Shown one piece after another: positions 34,827 through 44,426 of a stretch of DNA of 64,000 nt. How positions within the stretch are numbered: the stretch's first letter is position 1; each line of letters opens with the position of its first letter. The DNA lies in assembly GCF_008704655.1 (NCBI RefSeq), contig NZ_CP023688.1, positions 2,418,001-2,482,000 of the forward strand. The letters are read 5' to 3'. The notes beneath the pieces are model-generated. The model saw only the letters and a program-made list of their open reading frames with translations, made no database searches and was not told where the DNA came from. The translations under genes were made by a program, and so were the position numbers. Source of the stretch: Streptomyces rimosus. GTDB taxonomy: Bacteria > Actinomycetota > Actinomycetes > Streptomycetales > Streptomycetaceae.

Positions 34827-34850
34827 CCGGGCGACGCCCGTGACGGGCCG

Positions 34851-36242
34851 TCAGCCCTTGACCACCGTCACCTCGCCGATGCCGAGCGCCTTGACGGGCT
34901 CCTCGATCTCGGCCGCGTCGCCCACCAGGACGGTCACCAGCCGGTCCACCGGGAAGGCGTTGACGGCCGCGGCGGTCGCCTCGACCGTGCCGGTCCGCGC
35001 CAGCCGGACGTACAGCTGCGCCTGGTAGTCGTCCGGGAGCTGCTGCTCGACCTGGTCGGCGAGGGTGCCGGCGACCGCCGCGGCGGTCTCGTACTTCAGG
35101 GGCGCGACACCGACCAGGTTCTGGACGGCCACGTCCCGCTCCTCGTCCGTCAGGCCCTCCGCCGCGAGGGTGCGCAGCACCTTCCACAGGTCCTCCAGCG
35201 CCGGACCGGTGGAGGCGGTGTCCACCGAGCCGCTGATGGCGAGCATCGCGGCGCCGTCGCCGTCGGCCGAGGAGCGCAGCACCTGGCCGAAGGCGCGCAC
35301 CCCGTAGGTGTAGCCCTTCTCCTCGCGCAGCACCCGGTCCAGGCGGGAGGTGAGGGTGCCGCCGAGGCAGTACGTTCCGAGGACCTGCGCGGGCCAGACG
35401 CGGTCGTGCCGGTCCGGGCCGATGCGGCCGATGAGCAGCTGGGTCTGTACGGCGCCGGGGCGGTCGACGATCACCACGCGGCCGGTGTCGTCGGCCGAGA
35501 TCGGGCTGGCCTTGACCGGCTCGGCGGGCGAACCCGTCCACGTGCCGAGGCTCTCCGCCAGGGCCGCGTCCACGTCGACGCCTGTGAAGTCGCCGACGAT
35601 GACGGCGGTGGCCGTGGCGGGGCGGACGTGGGCCTCGTAGAAGGCGCGGACGGCCGCCGCGTCGATACGGGAGACGGTCTCCTCGGTGCCCTGGCGCGGC
35701 CGGGACATCCGCGAGTCGGCCGGGAACAGCTCCTTGGACAGGGCCATCGCGGCGCGCCGGGCCGGGTTGGCCAGCTCGTGCGGGATCTCGTCGAGGCGGT
35801 TGCGCACCAGGCGCTCGACCTCGCTGTCCGGGAAGGCCGGGGCGCGCAGGGCGTCGGCGAGCAGGCCGAGCGCCTTGTCCAGCCGGGAGGCCGGGACCTC
35901 CAGGGAGACACGGACGCCGGGGTGGTCGGCGTGCGAGTCCAGGGTGGCGCCGCAGCGCTCCAGCTCGGCGGCGAACTGCTCGGCGTCGTGCTTGTCGGTG
36001 CCCTCGGACAGGGCCCGCGCCATGATCGTGGCGACGCCGTCCAGGCCCTCGGGCTCGGCCTCCAGGGGCGCGACGATGTCGATCTCGACGGCGACGACCT
36101 GCTGGCCGGGGCGGTGGCTGCGCAGGACCGTCAGGCCGTTGGGCAGCTGCGCCCGCTCGGGGGCGGGGAACGCCCACGGCTTGGGCTCGCCGCCGGCCGG
36201 CTGCGGATGGAAGGTCATCGTGCTGCTGACGGCGTCGCTCAC
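34851..36242 (-). CDS. M16 peptidase-like subunit lacking the catalytic motif
   Basis: Second member of an M16 (mitochondrial-processing-peptidase-like) pair, 463 aa. The GTG at 36242 overlaps the upstream stop (GTGA) and is backed by GAGGAGG. The M16 fold is clear (LPNGLTVLRSHRPGQQVVAVEIDIVAP at the start; REEKGYTYGVRAFGQ in the C-terminal half). However, the position of the zinc motif HxxEH reads GVATIMARALSEGT, so it cannot be a zinc protease by itself. This matches heterodimeric M16B enzymes in which one chain is catalytic and the other binds substrate. Cytoplasmic; substrate unknown. Confidence 0.9.
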   Translation of the reverse strand: MSDAVSSTMTFHPQPAGGEPKPWAFPAPERAQLPNGLTVLRSHRPGQQVVAVEIDIVAPLEAEPEGLDGVATIMARALSEGTDKHDAEQFAAELERCGATLDSHADHPGVRVSLEVPASRLDKALGLLADALRAPAFPDSEVERLVRNRLDEIPHELANPARRAAMALSKELFPADSRMSRPRQGTEETVSRIDAAAVRAFYEAHVRPATATAVIVGDFTGVDVDAALAESLGTWTGSPAEPVKASPISADDTGRVVIVDRPGAVQTQLLIGRIGPDRHDRVWPAQVLGTYCLGGTLTSRLDRVLREEKGYTYGVRAFGQVLRSSADGDGAAMLAISGSVDTASTGPALEDLWKVLRTLAAEGLTDEERDVAVQNLVGVAPLKYETAAAVAGTLADQVEQQLPDDYQAQLYVRLARTGTVEATAAAVNAFPVDRLVTVLVGDAAEIEEPVKALGIGEVTVVKG

Positions 36243-37582
36243 TGGGCCGCCTCCTCGTCGTTGTCCTCGGCGGCGGTCGGCTCGGTCGGCTCGTACACGA
36301 GCACCGCGCGGTTGTCGGGGCGCAGCCGGGCCTTGGCGACCTCCTGCACCTCCTGCGGGGTGATGTCCAGGACGCGCCGTACGGCGGTCAGGGCGAGCTG
36401 CGGGTCGCCGAACAGGACCGCGTAACGGCACAGTTCGTCGGCGCGCCCGGCGGCCGTGGCGAGCCGGTCCAGCCACTCCCGCTCCAACTGGGCCTGCGCG
36501 CGCTCCATCTCCTCGGGGCTCGGGCCCTCCTCGGCGAAGCGGGCCAGCTCCTCGTCCACGGCGCTCTCGATCTCCGGCACCTCGACGCCGCCGGAGGTCT
36601 TCACGTCCAGCCAGCCGAGCGAGGGGGCGCCGGCCAGCCGCAGCAGGCCGAAGCCCGCGGCCACGGCCGTACGGTCGCGGCGCACCAGCCGGTTGTACAG
36701 GCGCGAGGACTCGCCGCCGCCGAGCACCGTCAGCGCCAGATCGGCGGCGTCGGCCTCGCGGGTGCCGTCCTGTGGGAGGCGGTAGGCGGCCATCAGGGCG
36801 CGGGAGGGGACGTCCTCCTCGACGACCTCGCGCAGCTCCTCGCCGATGACGTCCGGGAGGGAGCCGTCGCGGGGCGGCTGCTTGCCCTCGTGGCCGGGGA
36901 TGGAGCCGAAGTACTTCTCCACCCAGGCGAGGGTCTGCTCGGGGTCGATGTCGCCGACGACCGAGAGGACCGCGTTGTTGGGCGCGTAGTACGTACGGAA
37001 GAAGGCCCGCGCGTCCTCCAGGGAGGCGGCGTCCAGGTCGGCCATCGAACCGATGGGCGTGTGGTGGTACGGGTGGCCCTCCGGGTACGCCATGGCCGTC
37101 AGCTTCTCGAAGGCCGTGCCGTAGGGGACGTTGTCGTAGCGCTGGCGGCGCTCGTTCTTGACGACGTCGCGCTGGTTCTCCAGGGACTCCTCGTCCAGCG
37201 CCGTCAGCAGGGAGCCCATGCGGTCGGCCTCCAGCCACAGCGCGAGCTCCAGCTGGTGGGCGGGCATGGTCTCGAAGTAGTTGGTGCGCTCGAAGCTGGT
37301 CGTGCCGTTCAGGGAGCCGCCGGCGCCCTGGACCAGTTCGAAGTGGCCGTTGCCGGTGACCTGGGCGGATCCCTGGAACATCAGGTGCTCGAAGAGGTGG
37401 GCCAGACCGGTGCGGCCCTTGACCTCGTGGCGGGAGCCGACGTCGTACCAGAGGCAGACCGCGGCGACCGGGGTCAAATGATCTTCGGAGAGCACCACGC
37501 GCAGGCCGTTGGCCAGCCGGTGCTCGGTCGCTGTCAGGCCGCCGGAGCCGGCTTGTTCTGTGGCCGTGTGACCCATGGGCAT
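36239..37582 (-). CDS. M16 family zinc metallopeptidase (catalytic subunit)
   Basis: Catalytic partner of the M16 pair, 447 aa. The ATG at 37582 follows GAAGGG; the open frame further upstream is not family-like. The zinc motif is intact: GLAHLFEHLMFQGS gives HxxEH, with the third ligand expected in the ENQRDVVKNERRQ segment (~130-145). The C-terminal half has LGGGESSRLYNRLVR. There is no signal peptide. Its stop overlaps the GTG of the second subunit, so the two chains are made in a coupled fashion. It is divergent from parC. Confidence 0.93.
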   Translation of the reverse strand: MPMGHTATEQAGSGGLTATEHRLANGLRVVLSEDHLTPVAAVCLWYDVGSRHEVKGRTGLAHLFEHLMFQGSAQVTGNGHFELVQGAGGSLNGTTSFERTNYFETMPAHQLELALWLEADRMGSLLTALDEESLENQRDVVKNERRQRYDNVPYGTAFEKLTAMAYPEGHPYHHTPIGSMADLDAASLEDARAFFRTYYAPNNAVLSVVGDIDPEQTLAWVEKYFGSIPGHEGKQPPRDGSLPDVIGEELREVVEEDVPSRALMAAYRLPQDGTREADAADLALTVLGGGESSRLYNRLVRRDRTAVAAGFGLLRLAGAPSLGWLDVKTSGGVEVPEIESAVDEELARFAEEGPSPEEMERAQAQLEREWLDRLATAAGRADELCRYAVLFGDPQLALTAVRRVLDITPQEVQEVAKARLRPDNRAVLVYEPTEPTAAEDNDEEAAQ

Positions 37583-37823
37583 GTACGTCCCTTCGATCCG
37601 CTTGCGAGGAAGTTCTGTCACTGTATGCAAGCGCGTCGGGCTATGGCGAAGTTCCCGTCCGGGCTGCCTCGTACGAGCGGACTTCGCCGCCGACCCGTCC
37701 GGCGGCCCGGGGAGGGTCGCGGTCGGCGTTGTCAGTGGGGCGGGCCACAATGGTCCGCACAAGACCCGAACGTGATCCAGCATCGGCAAGCAGCAGGACG
37801 CAAGCGAAGGAGCCGCAGCCGCG

Positions 37824-40271
37824 ATGGCCCGCCGTAGCACGAAGACCCCGCCGCCGGACGACTTCGAGGAGAGGATCCTCGACATCGACGTCGTCGACGA
37901 GATGCAGGGCTCCTTCCTTGAGTACGCGTACTCGGTCATCTACTCCCGCGCCCTCCCGGACGCCCGCGACGGCCTCAAGCCCGTGCACCGCCGCATCCTC
38001 TACCAGATGAACGAGATGGGGCTGCGCCCCGAACGCAGCTACGTCAAGTGCGCCCGCGTCGTCGGCGAGGTGATGGGTAAGCTCCACCCGCACGGCGACG
38101 CCTCCATCTACGACGCCCTGGTGCGGATGGCGCAGCCCTTCTCCATGCGGCTGCCCCTGGTCGACGGCCACGGCAACTTCGGCTCGCTCGGCAACGACGA
38201 CCCGCCCGCCGCCATGCGGTACACCGAGTGCAAGATGGCCTCGGCCACCTCCCTGATGACGGAGTCCATCGACGAGGACACGGTCGACTTCGCGCCGAAC
38301 TACGACGGCCAGGAGCAGGAGCCCGTCGCCCTCCCGGCGGCCTACCCGAACCTGCTGGTCAACGGCGCGTCCGGAATCGCCGTCGGCATGGCGACGAACA
38401 TGCCGCCGCACAACCTCGGCGAGGTGATCGCCGCCGCCCGCCACCTGATCAAGCACCCGAACGCGGACCTCGAAACGCTGATGCGGTTCGTGCCGGGCCC
38501 CGACCTGCCGACCGGCGGCCGGATCGTGGGCCTGGGCGGCATCCGGGACGCGTACGAGACCGGCCGCGGCACCTTCAAGATCCGCGCCACCGTCTCGATC
38601 GAGAACGTCACCGCCCGCCGCAAGGGCCTGGTCGTCACCGAACTGCCGTTCGCAGTGGGCCCCGAGAAGGTCATCTCCAAGATCAAGGACCTGGTGGGCG
38701 CGAAGAAGCTCCAGGGCATCGCGGACGTGAAGGACCTCACCGACCGCGAGCACGGCCTGCGCCTGGTCATCGAGATCAAGAACGGCTTCAACCCGGAAGC
38801 CGTCCTGGAGCAGCTGTACAAGCTCACGGCCATGGAGGAGTCCTTCGGCATCAACAACGTCGCGCTGGTCGACGGCCAGCCGCTGACGCTGGGCCTGAAG
38901 GAGCTGCTGGAGGTCTACGTCGACCACCGCTTCGACGTGGTGCGCCGCCGCAGCGAGTTCCGGCGCGGCAAGAAGCGCGACCGCCTCCACCTGGTCGAGG
39001 GCCTGCTGACGGCCCTGGTCGACATCGACGAGGTCATCCGCCTGATCCGCTCCAGCGAGAACAGCGCGCAGGCCAAGGAGCGGCTGATCGACCGCTTCGG
39101 CCTCAGCGACGTCCAGACGCAGTACATCCTCGACACCCCGCTGCGCCGGCTGACCAAGTTCGACCGCATCGAGCTGGAGTCCGAGCGCGACACCCTCAAG
39201 GCCGACATCGAGAAGCTGACGAAGATCCTCGACTCGGACGCCGAGCTGCGCAAGCTGGTCTCGAACGAGCTGGCCTCGGTGGCCAAGAAGTACGGCACGG
39301 ACCGGCGCACGGTCCTGCTGGAGTCGGCGGGCGCCCCGGTGGCGGCGGTGCCGCTGGAGGTCGCCGACGACCCGTGCCGGGTGCTGCTGTCCTCGACGGG
39401 GCTGCTGGCCCGTACGGCCAACGGCGAGGTGAGCTTCGACGCGGAGGCCAGGCGCGTCAAGCACGACGTGATCGTCTCGGCGGTGCCGGCCACCACCCGC
39501 GGCGAGGTGGGCGCGGTGACGTCCGCCGGCCGGCTGCTGCGCCTCCAGGTGGTCGACCTGCCGCAGCTGCCGGACACCGTCGCGGCGCCGAACCTCTCCG
39601 GCGGCGCGCCGGTCGCGGAATTCCTCTCCCTCCAGGAGGGCGAGGAGCTGATCTGCCTGATGACGCTCGACGAGTCCTCGCCGGGCCTGGCGCTCGGCAC
39701 CCAGCAGGGCATCGTCAAGCGCGTGGTGCCGGACTATCCCTCCCACAAGGAGGAGTTGGAGGTCATCACCCTCAAGGACGGCGACCGCATCGTGGGCGCC
39801 GCGGAGCTGCGCACGGGCGAGGAGGACCTGGTCTTCATCACCAACGAGGCGCAGCTGCTGCGCTATCCGGCGGGGCAGGTGCGGCCGCAGGGCCGGCCGG
39901 CCGGCGGCATGACGGGCATCAAGCTGGGCCCGGACGCGAAGGTGATCTTCTTCTCGGCCGTCGACCCGGCCGCCGACGCCATGGTCTTCACGGTCTCCGG
40001 CTCGCACGGCACGCTCGACGACTCGGTCTCGACGGCCAAGCTCACCCCCTTCGACCAGTACCCGCGCAAGGGCCGGGCGACCGGCGGCGTGCGCTGCCAG
40101 CGGTTCCTGAAGGGCGAGGACTGCCTGTCGCTGGCCTGGGCCGGCGCCACACCGGTACGGGCCGCGGACGCCAAGGGCTCCCCGGTCCCCCTGCCGGACC
40201 CGGACCCGCGGCGCGACGGCTCGGGCGTACCGCTGCAGAAGCCGGTCGCGGCGCTGGCGGGGCCGGTGTAG
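37824..40271 (+). CDS. parC: DNA topoisomerase IV subunit A
   Basis: DNA-cleaving subunit of the type IIA topoisomerase that decatenates daughter chromosomes, 815 aa, ATG at 37824. The winged-helix/breakage region holds [19 protein letters not shown], the quinolone-determining [14 protein letters not shown], and the catalytic tyrosine in [11 protein letters not shown]. The C-terminal beta-pinwheel (~490-800) is present, with repeats such as [11 protein letters not shown] and [19 protein letters not shown]. The partner parE is 13 kb away at 52986, which is the usual split arrangement in Streptomyces and distinguishes this from gyrA, normally beside gyrB at the origin. Confidence 0.94.
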   Translation: MARRSTKTPPPDDFEERILDIDVVDEMQGSFLEYAYSVIYSRALPDARDGLKPVHRRILYQMNEMGLRPERSYVKCARVVGEVMGKLHPHGDASIYDALVRMAQPFSMRLPLVDGHGNFGSLGNDDPPAAMRYTECKMASATSLMTESIDEDTVDFAPNYDGQEQEPVALPAAYPNLLVNGASGIAVGMATNMPPHNLGEVIAAARHLIKHPNADLETLMRFVPGPDLPTGGRIVGLGGIRDAYETGRGTFKIRATVSIENVTARRKGLVVTELPFAVGPEKVISKIKDLVGAKKLQGIADVKDLTDREHGLRLVIEIKNGFNPEAVLEQLYKLTAMEESFGINNVALVDGQPLTLGLKELLEVYVDHRFDVVRRRSEFRRGKKRDRLHLVEGLLTALVDIDEVIRLIRSSENSAQAKERLIDRFGLSDVQTQYILDTPLRRLTKFDRIELESERDTLKADIEKLTKILDSDAELRKLVSNELASVAKKYGTDRRTVLLESAGAPVAAVPLEVADDPCRVLLSSTGLLARTANGEVSFDAEARRVKHDVIVSAVPATTRGEVGAVTSAGRLLRLQVVDLPQLPDTVAAPNLSGGAPVAEFLSLQEGEELICLMTLDESSPGLALGTQQGIVKRVVPDYPSHKEELEVITLKDGDRIVGAAELRTGEEDLVFITNEAQLLRYPAGQVRPQGRPAGGMTGIKLGPDAKVIFFSAVDPAADAMVFTVSGSHGTLDDSVSTAKLTPFDQYPRKGRATGGVRCQRFLKGEDCLSLAWAGATPVRAADAKGSPVPLPDPDPRRDGSGVPLQKPVAALAGPV

Positions 40272-40303
40272 CCGGCGGGGTGATGTGAAAGCTGGTTGAT
40301 GTG

Positions 40304-40344
40304 AGGACGGGGGCCCGGGCGGCTGCGGCCGGCCCGGGGCCCGT
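40304..40344 (+). terminator. Probable parC terminator
   Basis: Imperfect GC-rich inverted repeat (ACGGGGGCCCGGG ... CCCGGGGCCCGT) followed by TTCTTG, 33 nt past the parC stop; it can also act for the convergent G3E gene. Confidence 0.55.
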
Positions 40345-40400
40345 TCTTGCGTGGGGTCGTCGCCCTGTTGCTCTGCCGTCCGGTCTACGGGGTGTCCGCT

Positions 40401-41618
40401 CTACCGTCCGGCCTGCGGCTCCGGATCGGCGAAATCCCCGGGCTCTACAGGTGCGAGGTCGGCGGGCTCTGCCGGTGCGAGGCCCGCGGACCCATCGGGG
40501 TCCCCGGGCTCGTCCCCGGACAGTACGTACCGCAGCACCCCCCACATGCTGTCCGGCTCGGCGCGCTCCGGCCCCGTCTCCCGGCAGTCCGCCAGCTCCT
40601 CGCGCAGCGCCGCCGCGTCGACGCCGCTGCCGATCAGGACGAGCTGAGTGCGCCGCTCCTCGTCCGGCTGCCACGCCGAGGGGTAGAAGCGCAGGAAGTC
40701 GCCGACCGCGTGCACGGCGAACTTCTGCCGGTTCTCCGGTACGTCGAAGTGGACGAAGCCCTTGATCCGGTAGAGCCCGGCGGGCCTGCTGTCGAGGAAG
40801 GCCATCAGCCGGCGCGGGTTCATCGGCGCGTCCGAGACGAATTCCACGCTCTCGTAGGCGGCGTGGAGGTGCGGCCCGTGCCCGCAGCACTCCGGCCCGT
40901 CGCAGGCATGCTCCCCGGACGCCTCCCCGCCCGCCGCGGCCTGCGCGTCCGCCTCCGCCCGGATCAGGTCCTCGAAGGACAGCTGGCGCACCGCCTCGTC
41001 CGCCTCGTCGCGCGGCTTGCGGTCGAAGAACAGCTCCGGGTCGATCCGCCCGTACGCGGCCGGCACGACCGGCGTTCCCGGGCTCAGCTCGGCGAGCGTG
41101 GCCAGGAGGGAGCGCCGTTCCTCCGCCCCGATCCGGTCGGCCTTGTTCAGGACCACGAGGTCGGCGACGGCCACATGCCGGTCGATCTCCGGGTGCCGGG
41201 CCCGGGTGGCCGCGAACTCGGCCGCGTCGACGACCTCGGTGAGCCCGCCGTAGACGATCCGGTCGTTCTCGCTGGCCAGGATCATGCGGATGAGTTCCTG
41301 GGGTTCGGCCAGCCCGCTGGCCTCGATGACGATCACGTCGATACGGGCCGCCGGACGGGCCAGGCGCTCCAGGTACTCGTCCAGTTCGCTGGTGTCCACC
41401 GCGCAGCACAGGCAGCCGTTGCCCAGCGAGACCATCGAGTCGACCTGTCCCGCCACCGTCATGGCGTCGATCTCGATGCTGCCGAAGTCGTTGACGACCG
41501 CGCCGACGCGGGTGCCGCCGCTGCGGCCCAGCAGGTGGTTGAGCAGGGTCGTCTTGCCGGAGCCGAGGAATCCGGCGAGCACGATGACCGGGATCTGTCG
41601 CGGGGCCTGCGGGGCCAA
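40401..41618 (-). CDS. G3E-family GTPase (CobW/ZNG-type metal chaperone)
   Basis: Metal-handling P-loop GTPase, 405 aa. The TTG at 41618 is supported by GGAGG 7 nt upstream; no ATG or GTG is available in frame nearby. The G1 motif GFLGSGKTTLLNHLL, the metal-binding GCLCCAV (CxCC), VIVIEASGLAEP and the NKAD base motif are all present. The C-terminal CobW_C domain has the FVHFD and DFLRFYPSAW elements. A His/Cys-rich insert (EHACDGPECCGHGPHLHAAYE, ~230-250) looks like an extra metal site. The last ~40 residues are Ala/Pro/Glu-rich. No Zur-like box was seen upstream; it is probably co-transcribed with citrate synthase. Confidence 0.92.
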   Translation of the reverse strand: MAPQAPRQIPVIVLAGFLGSGKTTLLNHLLGRSGGTRVGAVVNDFGSIEIDAMTVAGQVDSMVSLGNGCLCCAVDTSELDEYLERLARPAARIDVIVIEASGLAEPQELIRMILASENDRIVYGGLTEVVDAAEFAATRARHPEIDRHVAVADLVVLNKADRIGAEERRSLLATLAELSPGTPVVPAAYGRIDPELFFDRKPRDEADEAVRQLSFEDLIRAEADAQAAAGGEASGEHACDGPECCGHGPHLHAAYESVEFVSDAPMNPRRLMAFLDSRPAGLYRIKGFVHFDVPENRQKFAVHAVGDFLRFYPSAWQPDEERRTQLVLIGSGVDAAALREELADCRETGPERAEPDSMWGVLRYVLSGDEPGDPDGSAGLAPAEPADLAPVEPGDFADPEPQAGR

Positions 41619-41676
41619 GGGGGCGCCTCCATCGTCGTACGTCGGTGCGGCGGCGCGCCGTCGGTCCGGTGCGCCG

Positions 41677-42843
41677 TTAGTTCAGCGCGGCGGGCACCGG
41701 CTGCGGCGGGGGCGGCCCCACATAGCGGGCCGCCGGACGGATGATCTTCGAGTCGTCCGCCTGCTCCAGGATATTGGCGCTCCACCCGATCACCCGCGCG
41801 GCACAGAACGTCGGGGTGAACATCTCCCGCGGCAGGCCGCACAGCTCCATCACCACGCCCGCGTAGAACTCGACGTTGGTGTGCAGTTCCCGGCCGGGCT
41901 TCAGCTCGGCGAGGAGCGCCTCGACCCGCTCCTCCACCTGGAGCGCGAAGTCCACGAGCGGCCCGCCGAAGCCCCGTGCGATGTCCCGCAGCATCCGCGA
42001 GCGGGGGTCCTCGGTGCGGTACACGGGGTGCCCGAAGCCCATGATCCGCTCGCCCGAGCGGACGCGTTCGCGGATCCAGGGGTCGATGCGGTCCGGGGTG
42101 CCGATGGCGTCGAGGGCGTCCAGGGCCCGGCTGGGCGCGCCGCCGTGCAGTGGTCCGGAGAGTGCGCCGACCGCGCCGGCCAGGCAGGCCGCGAGGTCGG
42201 CGCCGGTGGAGGCGATGACGCGGGCGGTGAAGGTCGAGGCGTTGAAGCCGTGGTCGACGGTGGAGATCAGGTAGCGTTCGATGGCGCTCGCACGCTCGGG
42301 GTCCGGTTCCTCCCCGGTGAGCATGTAGAGGTAGTTGGCGGCGTAGGGGAGGTCGTCCCGCGGCTCGACCGGCGTCAGGCCCCGGCCGAGGCGGTGCAGC
42401 GCGGTGAGGATGGTGGGCACGGCGGCGCTCGCGGTGAGGGCGTCCGCGCCGCGCTGCCCGGCGTCGATGTCGTACAGGGGCCGGAAGCCCGCGGCGGCGC
42501 CGAGCAGGGAGAGCGCGGTGCGCAGGCCGGCGAGCGGGCCGCTGCGGGCGCTCGCGCGGGCGATGCCGGGCAGCGCGTCCCGTACGGCGTCGGGCAGGTG
42601 GCGCAGGGGCGCGGTCTCCGCCGTGAAGGCGGCGCGCCGCTCCGCGTCCGGCAGGGAGCCGCGGAGCATCAGGTGCCAGACGTCCTCGAAGGTACGGCTT
42701 TGCGCGAGCTCCACGGCGGAGTACTGGCGGTAGTGGTAGAAGCCCTCCCCGCCCCGTACGTCCCCCAGTTCGGTCTCGGTGACGATCACGCCCGCGAGGC
42801 CGCGGGGTACGTCGACGGTCATGCCCGGTTCGGCGATCGACAT
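41677..42843 (-). CDS. Citrate synthase family protein
   Basis: Condenses an acyl-CoA with oxaloacetate, 388 aa from the ATG at 42843 (a GTG at 42852 is 9 nt upstream in frame and equally possible). Active-site histidines are visible in GALSGPLHGGAPSRAL and GFGHPVYRTEDPRS. The expected catalytic Asp block reads HTNVEFYAGVVME, i.e. Glu in place of the usual Asp. Length and GFYHYRQYSAVELA near residue 40 fit the short type II citrate/2-methylcitrate synthase-like group of actinobacteria. It diverges from an HTH-containing paralogue and precedes the G3E GTPase by 58 nt. Confidence 0.9.
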   Translation of the reverse strand: MSIAEPGMTVDVPRGLAGVIVTETELGDVRGGEGFYHYRQYSAVELAQSRTFEDVWHLMLRGSLPDAERRAAFTAETAPLRHLPDAVRDALPGIARASARSGPLAGLRTALSLLGAAAGFRPLYDIDAGQRGADALTASAAVPTILTALHRLGRGLTPVEPRDDLPYAANYLYMLTGEEPDPERASAIERYLISTVDHGFNASTFTARVIASTGADLAACLAGAVGALSGPLHGGAPSRALDALDAIGTPDRIDPWIRERVRSGERIMGFGHPVYRTEDPRSRMLRDIARGFGGPLVDFALQVEERVEALLAELKPGRELHTNVEFYAGVVMELCGLPREMFTPTFCAARVIGWSANILEQADDSKIIRPAARYVGPPPPQPVPAALN

Positions 42844-42902
42844 GGCGCTCACTGCCTCTCTCTGCTCTTTCCCTGATCACCGGCGCCTCGGTCGGTGTGA
42901 AC

Positions 42903-42950
42903 TTGACTGTCCATGGTTGACTCTGTCGATGTCAATATTGATTGGATCAA
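42903..42950. promoter_or_regulatory. Operator-like palindrome cluster between divergent citrate synthase genes
   Basis: An unusually AT-rich stretch with TTGACT at 42903-42908 and 42917-42922. It contains the inverted repeat TTGAC (42917-42921) / GTCAA (42931-42935), the perfect palindrome TCAATATTGA (42932-42941), and TTGAT-TGG-ATCAA (42938-42950). These lie between two divergent starts, one encoding an HTH protein. Likely promoter/operator; which protein binds is unknown. Confidence 0.6.
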
Positions 42951-42976
42951 CATAATCATCGGGACGCATCGATACG

Positions 42977-44263
42977 ATGGGCGTCATGGCGGATCACGGA
43001 GCGGACCATGAGACGGGGCACCGCGCGAACGACGGCGACGGGGCGGAGCGGCGGCTGAGCACCCGGGAGGCGGCCGAGCGGCTCGGCGTGAAACCGGAAA
43101 CGGTGTACGCGTACGTCAGCCGCGGCCAGCTGACCAGCCGGCGGAACCCCGGCGGACGCGGCAGCACCTTCGACGCCGCTGAGGTGGACGCGCTCGTCCG
43201 GCGCGGCGCCCGCCGCGAACCGGCCGCCCAGGGCGGCGACCTGGCGATCCGTACCGGCATCACCCTCATCGACCAGGACCGCTGCTACTTCCGCGGCGTG
43301 GACTCCTCCGAGCTGACCTCCCGTTACGGCTACGAAGAGGTCGCCGACTGGCTCTGGACGGGCGTGCTGCGCCCCGGCGTCCGCTTCACGGCCCCGGAGG
43401 ACGCGCTCGCCGCCGCGCGCCGGGCCGTCGGCGCGCTGCCCGCGCACAGCAGCCCGATGGACCGGCTGCGCGTCGCGGTGGTGGCGGCAGCCTCCGCCGA
43501 TCCGCTGCGCTTCGACCTGTCCGAGGACGCCGTCCTGGGTACGGCGCGCGCGCTGATCCCCGTCCTCGTGGACGCCCTACCGCACCTGGGCAGCCCGGGC
43601 GGCCACACTTCGGCCCCGCTCCCCCGGCGCCTGTGGTCGCGCCTCACCCCGGAACGGCCCGACGAGCCGTCACTTCGCGCGCTGGACGCGGCACTTACCC
43701 TCCTGATCGACCACGACCTCGCCGCTTCCACCCTGGCCGCCCGGGTGGCCGCCTCCGCGCGGGCGCATCCGTACGCCGTCGTGTCGGCCGGATTCGGCGC
43801 GCTGGACGGGCCCCTGCACGGCGCCGCGAGCGGGCTCGCGCACCGCATGCTGCTGGAGGTGCTGGAACGGGGCAGCGCGGCGGCCGTGGTCGCGGACCAC
43901 CTGCGCGCCGGCCGCCGGGTGCCCGGCCTCGGCCATCGCGTCTACCAGGGCGAAGACCCGCGCGCCCGCACCCTGTTCCGCCTCCTGGAGGACGTACCGC
44001 AGGCCGGACCGGCACTGGCGGCGGCCCGCGAAGTCGCCGCCACCACCGCCCGGCACACCGCCCTGCACGCCAACGTCGATCTCGCGCTGGCCACCCTGAC
44101 CGTCTCGGCCGGCATGACCCCCGAAGCCGGCGAAACGGTCTTCGCGGTGGCCCGCACGGCTGGCTGGATCGCCCACGCACTGGAGGAGTACGCGGAACGC
44201 CCGCTCCGTATCCGCCCGAGCGGCCACTATCAAGGGCCGCGGCCGCCTCAGCCGATGCCGTGA
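42977..44263 (+). CDS. Citrate synthase-like protein with N-terminal helix-turn-helix
   Basis: A 428-aa fusion, ATG at 42977 (a second ATG at 42986). Residues ~25-75 form an excisionase/MerR-type helix-turn-helix: STREAAERLGVKPETVYAYVSRGQLTSRRNPGGRGSTFDAAEVDALVRR. The rest (~95-425) is a citrate synthase fold with both His motifs (GALDGPLHGAASG; GLGHRVYQGEDPRA) and the Asp block HANVDLALATLTVSAGM, so the catalytic triad looks intact. Such proteins may act as metabolite-sensing regulators or as enzymes with a DNA-binding domain. It diverges from a plain citrate synthase. Confidence 0.9.
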   Translation: MGVMADHGADHETGHRANDGDGAERRLSTREAAERLGVKPETVYAYVSRGQLTSRRNPGGRGSTFDAAEVDALVRRGARREPAAQGGDLAIRTGITLIDQDRCYFRGVDSSELTSRYGYEEVADWLWTGVLRPGVRFTAPEDALAAARRAVGALPAHSSPMDRLRVAVVAAASADPLRFDLSEDAVLGTARALIPVLVDALPHLGSPGGHTSAPLPRRLWSRLTPERPDEPSLRALDAALTLLIDHDLAASTLAARVAASARAHPYAVVSAGFGALDGPLHGAASGLAHRMLLEVLERGSAAAVVADHLRAGRRVPGLGHRVYQGEDPRARTLFRLLEDVPQAGPALAAAREVAATTARHTALHANVDLALATLTVSAGMTPEAGETVFAVARTAGWIAHALEEYAERPLRIRPSGHYQGPRPPQPMP

Positions 44264-44407
44264 ACAGGGCGGGCCGAGGCGGGGGCGGGGCTTGGGGCGC
44301 CAAGTCGAGTGCAACCCCTGGGGCGTTGAGCATCTGCACCCCGCCCCTCCCCGACCGGGTGAGCCCGGATTTCGATGATCCCGGTGCTGGATTCCGGCCG
44401 CTCCGCG

Positions 44408-44426
44408 ACAGGTTAGGGTTACCTGT
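44408..44426 (+). promoter_or_regulatory. Iron-box-like (DmdR1/IdeR) palindrome directly before the start codon
   Basis: ACAGGTTAGGGTTACCTGT matches the iron-box consensus TTAGGTTAGGCTAACCTAA at 13 of 19 positions and is itself symmetric at 7 of 9 pairs. It ends immediately before the GTG at 44427. Repressor binding here would block promoter clearance of a leaderless transcript under iron-replete conditions. Confidence 0.65.

Noticed and set aside
41619..41676. Zur box before the G3E GTPase gene
   Set aside because: No TGaaAatgatTttCA-like palindrome is present. The gene seems to be read through from citrate synthase.
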